Assembly (NCBI GenBank): GCA_019689635.1
Contig: JADGHB010000012.1
Span: 1 to 64,000, forward strand
DNA from: Nevskia sp.
GTDB lineage: Bacteria; Pseudomonadota; Gammaproteobacteria; Nevskiales; Nevskiaceae
Direction of reading: 5' to 3'
DNA length: 64,000 nucleotides
Made by a program: the position numbers and the translations under genes. The first letter of the stretch is position 1. Each line of letters opens with the position of its first letter. Under the pieces are notes generated by a model, which saw nothing but the letters and a program-made list of their open reading frames with translations, had not been told where the DNA came from and did not search any database. Of this stretch, positions 15,295 through 22,833 are shown one piece after another.

Positions 15295-16623
15295 ATGACC
15301 AGCGCTAGCGGTACCGACAGCGTAGCGCCGCCGCAGGCCGAGAAAGGCGAGACGGACGCCGCCGTCCCTCCGGTCTCGGCCAGCCACTTCGGCGTCAGCC
15401 TGAGCGCGCTCTTCGCCGGGCTCGGTCTGCTCGCCGCGCTTCAGTGGCGGCAGCCGCAGGACTCCACCGCCAACGTGATCGGCGCCTGCGCGCTGATCGC
15501 GGCGTTGATCGCAGCCTACGACCTCTACGTGCGGCGCGTGTGGCGCCTGCCCTCGGCGGGCATCGAGGGGTTCTCGGCGGCGCGGGTCAGCCTCGCGCGC
15601 GTGGCGGTCAAGCTGCTGGGCCTCGGGGCGACCCTGGGGACGGTGGCGCTGGCCTACTGGCTATTCCCCGAATATCACGGCGGCTTTTACGCGCCGTACT
15701 GGCGGCTGCTGCGCGACATCGCTCCCTGGGGACTACTCGCCGCACTCGGGTATTTCTGGTGGATGGACGGGGCGCTGCGCGAACCGCGCGACGCCTACTG
15801 GCACCTGGGATGCGTGCTGCTCGGGCGCGAGCGGCCGGACTTGGGACGCATCGCGCAGCATTACGGCGGCTGGGCGGTGAAAGGATTTTTCCTGCCCCTG
15901 ATGGTGGTCTATCTCACGCAGCAGGTGGACGCCACAACGCGCGATTTCCAGCGCATGACCGCTTTCGGGGGACTCGCGGTCTACGACTTTTTCTACGATC
16001 TGGAATTCCTGATCGATCTCATGTTCTGCGTGGTGGGCTACAGCATGACGCTCAGGCTCACCGACTCGCACATCCGCTCCACCGAGCCGACCGCGCTGGG
16101 CTGGATCGTGGCCCTGGTGTGCTACCAGCCGTTCTGGTCGCTGGTCGAAAACGGCTATCTGCGCTACGACCGCGGCTATCCCTGGGGGGCGTGGCTCGCG
16201 CAGCATCCGTTCGCGCAGGCACTGTGGGGCGCGGCGATCCTGGCGCTATTGGCGGTGTACGCGCTGTGCACGGTCAGCTTCGGCCTGCGGTTCTCGAATC
16301 TCACCCACCGCGGCATCATCACCGCCGGCCCGTACCGCTGGCTCAAGCACCCGGCCTATCTGACCAAGAACCTCTCCTGGTGGCTGATCGCCGTGCCCTT
16401 CGTGCCGCGCGGCGACTGGGCCGGGACGCTGCGCGCCTGCGCGCTGCTGGGCCTGGTCAATCTGATCTATTACCTGCGCGCCTTTACCGAGGAGCGGCAT
16501 TTGTCGCGCGATCCGGAGTACCGCGCCTACTGCGCCTGGATCGCCCGGCATGGGCTGTGGGCGCGGCTCGGGCTGCGCCGTTTATTGCGGATCGGTCGAA
16601 GACCTGGTGGTGCCCGTTCCTGA
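15295..16623 (+). CDS. ICMT-like membrane methyltransferase with altered C-terminus
   Basis: 442 residues with many membrane segments (e.g. GVSLSALFAGLGLLAAL, NVIGACALIAALIAAY, LLGLGATLGTVALAYWLF). The C-terminal third has the isoprenylcysteine carboxyl methyltransferase/PEMT signature (THRGIITAGPYRWLKHPAYLTKN, then E-E near RAFTEERHLSRDPEYRAY). Substrate unknown. The last 17 residues (from GLRRLLRIGRRPGG) come from the inserted toxin-antitoxin cassette: codons 330-425 are duplicated downstream at 17368-17654, where the reading frame continues instead into KRRFGRLDF and a stop. The ancestral protein was therefore probably 434 residues, and the present gene has a swapped tail. Whether it is still functional is unknown; the methyltransferase motifs precede the junction. 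Confidence 0.85.
   Translation: MTSASGTDSVAPPQAEKGETDAAVPPVSASHFGVSLSALFAGLGLLAALQWRQPQDSTANVIGACALIAALIAAYDLYVRRVWRLPSAGIEGFSAARVSLARVAVKLLGLGATLGTVALAYWLFPEYHGGFYAPYWRLLRDIAPWGLLAALGYFWWMDGALREPRDAYWHLGCVLLGRERPDLGRIAQHYGGWAVKGFFLPLMVVYLTQQVDATTRDFQRMTAFGGLAVYDFFYDLEFLIDLMFCVVGYSMTLRLTDSHIRSTEPTALGWIVALVCYQPFWSLVENGYLRYDRGYPWGAWLAQHPFAQALWGAAILALLAVYALCTVSFGLRFSNLTHRGIITAGPYRWLKHPAYLTKNLSWWLIAVPFVPRGDWAGTLRACALLGLVNLIYYLRAFTEERHLSRDPEYRAYCAWIARHGLWARLGLRRLLRIGRRPGGARS
16283..16569. repeat. Left copy of a perfect 287-bp direct repeat
   Basis: By eye every base from GCCTGCGG at 16283 to GGCTC at 16569 matches 17368-17654. It is the 3' part of the ICMT-like gene. Flanking bases differ on both sides, so the boundaries are sharp. 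The two copies bracket 798 bases holding the toxin-antitoxin pair. Confidence 0.93.
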
Positions 16624-16654
16624 TGGCAAATCGCCCCAACTATTCCTGTTCAGA

Positions 16655-16660
16655 TATAAT
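16655..16660 (+). promoter_or_regulatory. Consensus -10 box for the toxin-antitoxin operon
   Basis: A perfect TATAAT lies seven bases before the GTG start at 16667 in a patch that is more AT-rich than its surroundings. No good -35 is visible about 17 bases upstream. If used, transcription would begin at or next to the start codon, giving a leaderless or near-leaderless toxin message. Confidence 0.5.
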
Positions 16661-16666
16661 TCAAGT

Positions 16667-17044
16667 GTGGCAAACCAAGAAAAGCCGCTGGTCTGGATCG
16701 GGAGCAGCAAGAAAGACTTGATGGCGCTTCCGATCCGTGTGCGGAAGTTCTTCGGTCACGCCTTGGATTTCGCGCAGCGCGGCGACCGGCACGATGCGGC
16801 GAAGGTGCTCAAGGGATTCGGCGGCGCCGGTGTGCTGGAAGTCGTCGAAGACGACGAGGGCGGCACTTACCGCGCGGTCTATACGGTCAGGTTCGAGGAA
16901 GCGGTGTTCGTCCTGCACTGCTTCCAGAAGAAGAGCAAGAGCGGAATCGCCACACCGAAGCAGGACATGGAAATCATTCGCGCCCGGCTGAAGGTGGCCG
17001 AGGCGATAGCGAAGGAGATGAGAAATGGCAAAGCGCATTATTGA
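16667..17044 (+). CDS. higB: RelE/HigB-like toxin (phage-derived Gp49-like family)
   Basis: 125 residues from GTG at 16667. The pattern matches HigB/Gp49-like toxins (PF05973): a short strand (PLVWIGSSKKDL), two helices (IRVRKFFGHALDFAQRG), VLKGFGGAGVLEVVEDDEGGTYRAVYTVRF, then the signature FVLHCFQKKSKSG followed by a helix. These toxins are ribosome-dependent mRNA interferases. The gene precedes and overlaps its antitoxin by 20 bases, the toxin-first order typical of HigBA. The frame is open upstream into the ICMT-like gene, but the family alignment starts close to the GTG, and a TATAAT box sits just before it. The pair is bracketed by 287-bp direct repeats. Confidence 0.85.
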   Translation: MANQEKPLVWIGSSKKDLMALPIRVRKFFGHALDFAQRGDRHDAAKVLKGFGGAGVLEVVEDDEGGTYRAVYTVRFEEAVFVLHCFQKKSKSGIATPKQDMEIIRARLKVAEAIAKEMRNGKAHY

Positions 17045-17360
17045 TGGCATCGAAGTCGAAACCGGCTCCGGCAACGTCTTCGCCGACCTAGGCCTACGCG
17101 ATGCCGAAAAGCTCAAAATCAAGTCCGGCCTGGTGATCGAGATCACGCGTGCAATTCGCAAGCTCGGGTTGACCCAGGAGGAAGCCGGGCGGCGCATGGG
17201 TATCCCGCAACCCAAGGTGTCGGCCATGCTGCGGGGAGATTTCTCGAACCTCTCCGAGCGCAAGCTGATGGACTGCCTGAACCGTCTCGGCTATGACATC
17301 GAGATCAAGGTTCGACCGGCCGCTGAACCTGTGGGGCACGTGACGCTTGCGGTCGCCTGA
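17025..17360 (+). CDS. higA: XRE-family antitoxin (HigA-like)
   Basis: 111 residues with a helix-turn-helix of the XRE type (LVIEITRAIRKLGLTQEEAG, RRMGIPQPKVSAMLRGDFSNLS) and the domain of HigA-type antitoxins that follows toxins of the Gp49-like family (start of protein: IDGIEVETGSGNVFADLGL). It should neutralise the toxin and autorepress the operon. GGAG lies seven bases before the ATG at 17025, inside the toxin gene, so the antitoxin has its own strong ribosome-binding site. The gene ends 7 bases before the right direct repeat. Confidence 0.9.
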   Translation: MAKRIIDGIEVETGSGNVFADLGLRDAEKLKIKSGLVIEITRAIRKLGLTQEEAGRRMGIPQPKVSAMLRGDFSNLSERKLMDCLNRLGYDIEIKVRPAAEPVGHVTLAVA

Positions 17361-17367
17361 CTTGCGA

Positions 17368-17654
17368 GCCTGCGGTTCTCGAATCTCACCCACCGCGGCA
17401 TCATCACCGCCGGCCCGTACCGCTGGCTCAAGCACCCGGCCTATCTGACCAAGAACCTCTCCTGGTGGCTGATCGCCGTGCCCTTCGTGCCGCGCGGCGA
17501 CTGGGCCGGGACGCTGCGCGCCTGCGCGCTGCTGGGCCTGGTCAATCTGATCTATTACCTGCGCGCCTTTACCGAGGAGCGGCATTTGTCGCGCGATCCG
17601 GAGTACCGCGCCTACTGCGCCTGGATCGCCCGGCATGGGCTGTGGGCGCGGCTC
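17368..17654. repeat. Right copy of the 287-bp direct repeat
   Basis: Identical by eye to 16283-16569. Bases after 17654 (AAGCGCAGG) appear to be the original continuation of the ICMT-like gene, so this copy is joined to the ancestral right flank while the left copy is joined to the ancestral left flank. This is the structure left by an insertion of a 1,085-bp unit (cassette plus one repeat). Confidence 0.93.
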
Positions 17655-17684
17655 AAGCGCAGGTTCGGCAGACTCGATTTCTGA
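17368..17684 (+). pseudogene. Detached 3' end of the ICMT-like methyltransferase gene
   Basis: The frame encodes the last 105 or so residues of the ICMT-like protein (from LRFSNLTHRGIITAG) and ends KRRFGRLDF at 17684. It lacks the first 329 codons and its own promoter. A GTG at 17478 could start a short peptide, but this is most simply the displaced original 3' end of the gene at 15295. Confidence 0.8.
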
Positions 17685-17832
17685 AGCCTTGCGCCGCTGC
17701 CACGCGGGCATGTCCGGGTTTGCGCCGTTTCTGCGTATCCGCTGAATGAGACGATCCTCACGGTCCGGGCGAGGCCCTGAAGGCTACGATTTGGATCGTG
17801 GACGGTGGGATCCGCATAACCGGGAGTGGGAC

Positions 17833-19023
17833 ATGAAAAAGGCGTCATCAGGCTTGTTGGCGGTCTTGTTTTTGCTGGGAACGACGGCCGTCCATGCGCA
17901 ATTGGGCGACTTCTTCAACAAGATCAAGGACAAGGCACAGCAGGAGGTGAACAAGGCCGAAGACAAGGTCATCAACGACACGACGGACAAAATCGAAGGG
18001 AAGAAGACCGATCAGAACAACAACAATCAGTCGGCGAACCGCCAGCAGACGGCATCGGCCGCTCAACCGCCCTCGGTGGCGTCCTACAAGAACTACGATT
18101 TCGTTCCCGGCGACAAGATCATCTTCGAGTCGAACCTCGCCGACGAACGGACCGGCGAGATCCCGTCACAGTTCACCCTGCTGCAGGGGCAGGTGGACGT
18201 TGAGAGCGTGGACGGGGAGAACGTCATCCACGTGCCCAAAGGCGACGGCGCGACGTTCACGCCCAGGACCAGCAAGCAGGGCTACATGCCGGAGCGCTTC
18301 ACGATCGAATTCGATTTCAAGAACGAGGCCTTCGGACTTAATCACGTGATGGTGGATTTCGGGCATCGGGTCTATTACTCCGGCGGCGAGGGCATCATGC
18401 CGGGGATGACTTTTAATTCGGAGGGCATCGACTGGACGCTTGACGCCAAGTATCCGTCGGAACTCTCCGCCGGGTTCGCTCCGATGCAGTGGCACCACAT
18501 TGCCATTGCGATCAACGGCGCCACCGGCAAGGTGTACGTCGACCAGTACCGGGTGCTCAACGTCAATAACCTGACCGGCAAGCCGAACAACGTCACCCTT
18601 GACGTCAACGGCTATGAAAATTCGTTCATCAAGAACGTGCGTATCGCCGCCGGCGGGATCGACGTCTACAAACAGGTCACGACCCTCACCAAGATCGTCA
18701 CGCACGGCATCCTGTTCGACGTGGACCAGGCCACGCTCAAGCCGGAGTCGATGGGCACCCTCAACGAAATCGCCGATCTCATGAGGAAAAACAGCTCGCT
18801 CAATTTCGAGATCGACGGTCACACCGACAACACGGGCAACGCCGCGCACAATCTGACGCTGTCCAAGCAGCGGGCCGAGGCGGTCAAGGCGCAGCTCGTG
18901 AGCATGGGCATCGACGCCGCGCGCCTCAAGACCGCGGGCTTCGGCGATACCAAGCCGATCGATTCCAATGACACGCCCGAAGGTCGGGCGAACAACCGGC
19001 GGGTCGAGTTCGTGAAGTTATGA
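17833..19023 (+). CDS. OmpA-family protein with LamG-like middle domain
   Basis: 396 residues. A signal peptide (KKASSGLLAVLFLLGTTAVHAQ) is followed by a charged helical segment (DFFNKIKDKAQQEVNKAEDKV), a Gln/Asn-rich linker, a ~170-residue beta-rich domain resembling concanavalin/LamG folds (FTIEFDFKNEAF, WHHIAIAINGATGKVYVDQYRV), and a C-terminal OmpA peptidoglycan-binding domain (GILFDVDQATLKPESMGTL, EIDGHTDNTGN, LKTAGFGDTKPI, NNRRVEFVKL). It probably sits in the periplasm or outer membrane, anchored to peptidoglycan. Start: ATG at 17833, where the signal peptide begins. The gene follows the displaced methyltransferase fragment. Confidence 0.88.
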   Translation: MKKASSGLLAVLFLLGTTAVHAQLGDFFNKIKDKAQQEVNKAEDKVINDTTDKIEGKKTDQNNNNQSANRQQTASAAQPPSVASYKNYDFVPGDKIIFESNLADERTGEIPSQFTLLQGQVDVESVDGENVIHVPKGDGATFTPRTSKQGYMPERFTIEFDFKNEAFGLNHVMVDFGHRVYYSGGEGIMPGMTFNSEGIDWTLDAKYPSELSAGFAPMQWHHIAIAINGATGKVYVDQYRVLNVNNLTGKPNNVTLDVNGYENSFIKNVRIAAGGIDVYKQVTTLTKIVTHGILFDVDQATLKPESMGTLNEIADLMRKNSSLNFEIDGHTDNTGNAAHNLTLSKQRAEAVKAQLVSMGIDAARLKTAGFGDTKPIDSNDTPEGRANNRRVEFVKL

Positions 19024-19027
19024 TCCG

Positions 19028-19804
19028 CTACAGCCCGCCGGCGCCGATCAGACCCCCGTCCACGATCAGCGTGGTGCCGGTGACATAGCTCGCCGCGTCG
19101 GAGGCGAGGAAGAGCACCGCCGGGGCGATCTCGGCGGGCTGCGCGACGCGCCCGAGTGGAATCTGCTGCAGGGCGGTCTTGAGGATCTGTTCGTTTTTGG
19201 TCAGCGCGCTGGCGAACTTGGTTTCGGTCAGGCCGGGCAGCACCGCGTTGACGCGGATCTTCCAGGCCGCGCATTCCTTGGCGAAGGCCTGAGTCATGTT
19301 GATCACCGCGGCCTTGGTGATGGAATAGATCCCCATGAACATGCCCGGCCGCACCCCGTTGATCGAGGCGATGTTGACGATCGCCCCGCCGCCGCCTTTC
19401 TTCATCAGCTTGGCTGCGAGTGCGGAGAGTTCGAAGTAACCCTTGACGTTGACCTGCAGGGTTTTCTCCACCATGCCCATGTCGGTGTCGGCGATATGGC
19501 CGAAATAGGGATTGGTGGCGGCGTTGTTCACGAGGATGTCGAGCCGGCCGAAGCGGCTTTCGACCTCCGCTATCAGGCGCTGGAGCGCCGCCGACTCGCC
19601 CTGGTGCGCCGCGATGGCGCTTGCGCGACCGCCGGCCGCCTGGATGGCGGCGGCCACCTTGTCGAGTTCTTCCTGCTTGCGCGAGGACAGGACGACGTGC
19701 GCGCCCTGTTCGGCGAGCAGCTTCGCGGTCGCCTCGCCGATGCCGCGGCTGGCGCCGGTGACGAGGGCGATGCGGTTATTGAGATCGAAGAGCCGGGTGG
19801 TCAT
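19028..19804 (-). CDS. Short-chain dehydrogenase/reductase (FabG-like)
   Basis: 258 residues with TGASRGIG, NNAATNP, catalytic Ser (NIASING), Tyr-x3-Lys (YSITK) and a C-terminal VTGTTLIVDGG, the classical SDR set. Similar enzymes lie next to ACAD10/11-type phosphotransferases and acyl-CoA dehydrogenases in lipid-degrading bacteria and probably act on 3-hydroxyacyl-CoA or hydroxylated lipids. The ATG at 19804 is 14 bases after the phosphotransferase stop, so the two form an operon. Convergent with the OmpA-family gene; only 4 bases separate the stops. Confidence 0.9.
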   Translation of the reverse strand: MTTRLFDLNNRIALVTGASRGIGEATAKLLAEQGAHVVLSSRKQEELDKVAAAIQAAGGRASAIAAHQGESAALQRLIAEVESRFGRLDILVNNAATNPYFGHIADTDMGMVEKTLQVNVKGYFELSALAAKLMKKGGGGAIVNIASINGVRPGMFMGIYSITKAAVINMTQAFAKECAAWKIRVNAVLPGLTETKFASALTKNEQILKTALQQIPLGRVAQPAEIAPAVLFLASDAASYVTGTTLIVDGGLIGAGGL

Positions 19805-19818
19805 GGCGGTTCCTGGAG

Positions 19819-20904
19819 CTAGGATTTTTCGATGATCTTCTGCGCCGCCTGCGCGAGCACGGCCACGAACATGCCGAAGGCCTGGAATCGCGGGTTGCGG
19901 GTCTGGCCGAGCTTGTAACGATAGTAGATCTGCTGGGCGATCACGGCCAGGCGGAACAGGCCGAAGACGTAGTACCAGTCGGCGTTGGAAATCGCGCGGC
20001 CGGTCTTCTCCGCATAGGCGCGGGCGATTTCTGCGCGCGTGGGCATGCCCGGCAGGTGCGAGGGCTGCATGCGCACCGCTTGCAGCGGCGACGGATCGTC
20101 GGCCTGCACCCAGTAAGCCAGGGTGCTGCCGAGGTCGAGCAAGGGATCGCCCACGGTGCACATCTCCCAGTCCAGCACGCCCACGATGCTGAGCCGGTCG
20201 GCGGGCGAGAGCACCACGTTGTCGAAGCGGTAGTCGTTGTGGATCAGTCCCGGCCGCGGCGAGTCGGGCGGACGGTGCGCCTTGAGCCAGGCCATGATGG
20301 CCTCGCATCTGGGCACGTCGTCGGTCCAGGCGCGCTCGAAGCGCTCGCACCAGCCGTCCGTCTGGCGCTGCACGTAGCCCTCCGGCTTGCCGAGATCGCC
20401 CAGGCCGAGAGCCTGGTAATCCAGCGTGTGCAGCCGGATCAGCGTGTCGAGCAGGTTGTCGCACAGCCGGCGCGCCTGTTCCGGCGTGTAAGAAACGCCC
20501 GGCGGCAGGTCGCGGCGCAGGATCAGCCCCGGGATTTTTTCCATGACGTAGAACGGCGCGCCGATGAGCGCCGCGTCCTCGCAGTAGAGCAGCGGGCGCG
20601 GGCAGGGGAAATGGCCGTGCAGCGCCGAGAGCACCCGGTACTCGCGGTGCATGTCGTGTCCGGACCTAGGTTTGGTGCCGGACGGCGGGCGCCTCAGGAT
20701 CAGACTGCGGGGGCCGACGTCGAGCTGGAAGGTGAGGTTGGACGCCCCGCCCTGAAACTGCCGTAGCACGAGCGGCCCGCCGGGAAGGTCCGGAATCCGC
20801 TCGCGCAGCAAGGGCAGGATGAGCTGTGGATCGAAGGCGTTCTCGTCGCGCACGGCGCCGGGCTGATCGAGAGGCGGGTCGAGCGCGGCGGGCGCTGCGG
20901 TCAT
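19819..20904 (-). CDS. APH/ACAD10-type phosphotransferase
   Basis: 361 residues of the aminoglycoside phosphotransferase/choline kinase fold. Visible motifs: a nucleotide-binding N-lobe ([23 protein letters not shown]), catalytic [10 protein letters not shown] (Brenner motif with Asp and Asn) and [15 protein letters not shown] with the metal-binding Asp. It belongs to the group related to the kinase domain of human ACAD10/11, which phosphorylates 4-hydroxyacyl-CoAs so that they can enter beta-oxidation; that substrate is an inference. It is the first gene of a pair with the SDR and is divergent from the ferredoxin-NADP reductase gene. Confidence 0.87.
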   Translation of the reverse strand: MTAAPAALDPPLDQPGAVRDENAFDPQLILPLLRERIPDLPGGPLVLRQFQGGASNLTFQLDVGPRSLILRRPPSGTKPRSGHDMHREYRVLSALHGHFPCPRPLLYCEDAALIGAPFYVMEKIPGLILRRDLPPGVSYTPEQARRLCDNLLDTLIRLHTLDYQALGLGDLGKPEGYVQRQTDGWCERFERAWTDDVPRCEAIMAWLKAHRPPDSPRPGLIHNDYRFDNVVLSPADRLSIVGVLDWEMCTVGDPLLDLGSTLAYWVQADDPSPLQAVRMQPSHLPGMPTRAEIARAYAEKTGRAISNADWYYVFGLFRLAVIAQQIYYRYKLGQTRNPRFQAFGMFVAVLAQAAQKIIEKS

Positions 20905-20992
20905 TCGGAGGTCCTTGTCAATGCGCTGGATCGATGGGGCACAAGCTGCGGAATTGTAGCCGCGGCGTGACCGGTTGCGCGTGCAACGCTCA

Positions 20993-21019
20993 ACTCTTAT
21001 GCGAAATAAGCATAAGAGT
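20993..21019. promoter_or_regulatory. LysR-type operator-like palindrome (T-N11-A)
   Basis: Perfect 10-base arms ACTCTTATGC and GCATAAGAGT surround a 7-base spacer. Within them CTTAT-N11-ATAAG has exactly the T-N11-A geometry of LysR-family binding sites. It lies 122 bases upstream of the ferredoxin-NADP reductase start, in the divergent gap with the phosphotransferase. A second small palindrome, GTTGC-GCGT-GCAAC, sits at 20974-20987. No T-run follows, so a terminator is unlikely. No LysR gene is in the window. Confidence 0.5.
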
Positions 21020-21140
21020 AGGCGCCCGATCGGCTGTTATGGAAGGGTGTCGGCTGTTATGGTGCGCGCCGCCGCGACATCCGGCCACCGCCGGTGGCTG
21101 CGGCCAGACTTCAATTGCCAAGCGTGCGAGAGAGCCAGAC

Positions 21141-22193
21141 GTGATCCGAACGGACGTGGTCATCATCGGTGCCGGCCCCTGCGGTTTGTTCCAGGTGTTC
21201 GAGCTGGGACTGCTGGGCCTCAAGGCGCATGTCATCGACACCCTGCCGCAACCCGGCGGCCAGTGCACCGAGCTGTACCCCGACAAGCCCATCTACGACA
21301 TTCCCGCCCTGCCGGTGTGTGGCGCGCGGGAGCTGATCGAGCGCTTGCTGCAGCAAATCAAGCCCTTCGCTCCGAGCTTCCACCTCGGTCAGCAGGTCGT
21401 GGAGCTGCGCAAGCTGGAGGACGCCGGCTTCTATCTGCGTACCAGCAAGAACACCGAATTCCACGCGCGCGCGATCGTGGTCGCGGCCGGCGTCGGCGCG
21501 TTCCAGCCGGTGGAGCTGCAAGTGCCGGGTGTGGAGCGGCACGTCGACAAGGACGTGTTCTACAAGGTGCGCGATCCCGAAATCCACCGCGGCAAGCACA
21601 TCGTCGTGCTCGGCGGCGGCGACTCGGCGCTGGATTGGGCGCTCAACCTGCACGACAAGGCCGCGTCCGTGGTGCTGATCCACCGCTCGGAGAAGTTCAA
21701 GGCTGCGCCGGCCTCGGTGGCGCGCATGCGCGAGTTGTGCGACAAGCTGGAAATGCAGTTCCTGGTCGGCACCGTCACCGAGCTGCGCGAGGGAGCCGAC
21801 GGGCGCTTGCGAGAAATCCAGGTCACCGGCGCCGATGGCGTGGCGCGGCGGCTGGAGCTCGACCATCTGCTGGTGTTCTTCGGGCTGCATCCCCGGCTCG
21901 GTCCCATCGCCGAGTGGGGTTTGAACCTCCACAAAAACCAGATCGAGGTCGATACCGAGAAGTTCGAGACCAGCGTGCCCGGCATTTACGCGGTCGGCGA
22001 CATCAACTGGTATCCGGGCAAGAAAAAGCTGATCCTGTCGGGTTTCCACGAAGCGGCGCTCGCCGCCTTCGCCATCAAGGCGCGGCTCAATCCCGGCGAG
22101 AAAGTGCACCTGCAGTACACGACCACCAGCCCGATCATGCACAAGCGGCTGGGCGTGGACGACCCCTTCGCGGAGGAGAAGCAGGCGGCTTGA
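21141..22193 (+). CDS. Ferredoxin--NADP(+) reductase, thioredoxin-reductase-like (FNR type 2)
   Basis: 350 residues from the GTG at 21141. FAD-binding GAGPCGLF at the N-terminus, [18 protein letters not shown](P)-binding [10 protein letters not shown] and the C-terminal FAD motif [16 protein letters not shown] are characteristic of YumC-type ferredoxin/flavodoxin-NADP reductases. The CxxC redox pair of thioredoxin reductase is absent, as expected for this class. It exchanges electrons between NADPH and ferredoxin in the cytoplasm, which would serve P450s, Rieske oxygenases or Fe-S biogenesis. Length matches the family (~345-350). The frame is open far upstream, but the Rossmann strand begins at this GTG. 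A LysR-like palindrome lies upstream. Confidence 0.92.
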   Translation: MIRTDVVIIGAGPCGLFQVFELGLLGLKAHVIDTLPQPGGQCTELYPDKPIYDIPALPVCGARELIERLLQQIKPFAPSFHLGQQVVELRKLEDAGFYLRTSKNTEFHARAIVVAAGVGAFQPVELQVPGVERHVDKDVFYKVRDPEIHRGKHIVVLGGGDSALDWALNLHDKAASVVLIHRSEKFKAAPASVARMRELCDKLEMQFLVGTVTELREGADGRLREIQVTGADGVARRLELDHLLVFFGLHPRLGPIAEWGLNLHKNQIEVDTEKFETSVPGIYAVGDINWYPGKKKLILSGFHEAALAAFAIKARLNPGEKVHLQYTTTSPIMHKRLGVDDPFAEEKQAA

Positions 22194-22232
22194 CGCCGTC
22201 CGCGCCGGATCGGGCTTGAGCCGAAGTCCGGC

Positions 22233-22745
22233 TTACGGAAACACCGGCAGGTGCGGCTCCACGCCGCCGAACTCCACCTCCGGATGCTGCGAGCGGACCC
22301 GCTGCTGGATTTCCTCGACGCGTTCCTTCGGCACGTCCACGATCATCAGCAGCGCGCCTTTTTCCACTCCGGGCAGAAACGCCTTCAGCTCGCGGTTGGG
22401 CAGGCTCACGCCGATCATCCCCGAGACCCAGGCGCCGAACGCCATGCCGATCAGCACGGCGGCTGCGAACAGCGCGCCCGCGGGCAGTTGGTGCAGCGCC
22501 GGGATGCCCAGGGCGACGAGCCCGCCGAGCGCGCCGATCAGGGCGCCCACGCCCCAACCGTGACTGATCGCTTCTTTGAGATCGCTGCGGTCCCACAGCC
22601 GCGCTTCGGGCAGGTCGCCGAGCGGCGTGCCCTCCTTGGCCAGGACATGGATGTGGTGGTCGTCGATGCGCGCGAGCAGCAGTTCGTTCATGACCTGGCC
22701 CGCGCGCGCCGAGTCGGGAACCAGGAAATACAAACGTCGCCTCAT
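22233..22745 (-). CDS. DUF1269-type membrane protein
   Basis: 170 residues; ATG at 22745 behind an AGGAGG ribosome-binding site. An N-terminal alpha/beta segment (RRLYFLVPDSARAGQVMNELL, DDHHIHVLAK) is followed by a Gly/Ala-rich membrane region of two helices (GWGVGALIGALGGLVALGIP, ALFAAAVLIGMAFGAWVSGMIG) and a ferredoxin-like C-terminus (LLMIVDVPKERVEEI). Function of the family is unknown; members are often stress-associated inner-membrane proteins. Confidence 0.75.
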   Translation of the reverse strand: MRRRLYFLVPDSARAGQVMNELLLARIDDHHIHVLAKEGTPLGDLPEARLWDRSDLKEAISHGWGVGALIGALGGLVALGIPALHQLPAGALFAAAVLIGMAFGAWVSGMIGVSLPNRELKAFLPGVEKGALLMIVDVPKERVEEIQQRVRSQHPEVEFGGVEPHLPVFP

Positions 22746-22833
22746 GGCCGCCTCCTTCCGCCGGCAGCGGAAAACAGCGTCATGCGGCCAAGGATACACC
22801 GATCGCGGCACGGCGCCAGTGCTCACCAAAGCG

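Noticed and set aside
16550-16666. A longer toxin beginning inside the methyltransferase gene
   Set aside because: The upstream residues do not resemble Gp49-like toxins, and the region overlaps the consensus -10 box.
16570-17367. An insertion sequence or prophage remnant bracketing the toxin-antitoxin pair
   Set aside because: No transposase, integrase or inverted terminal repeats are visible in the 798 bases; only the two toxin-antitoxin genes fit.
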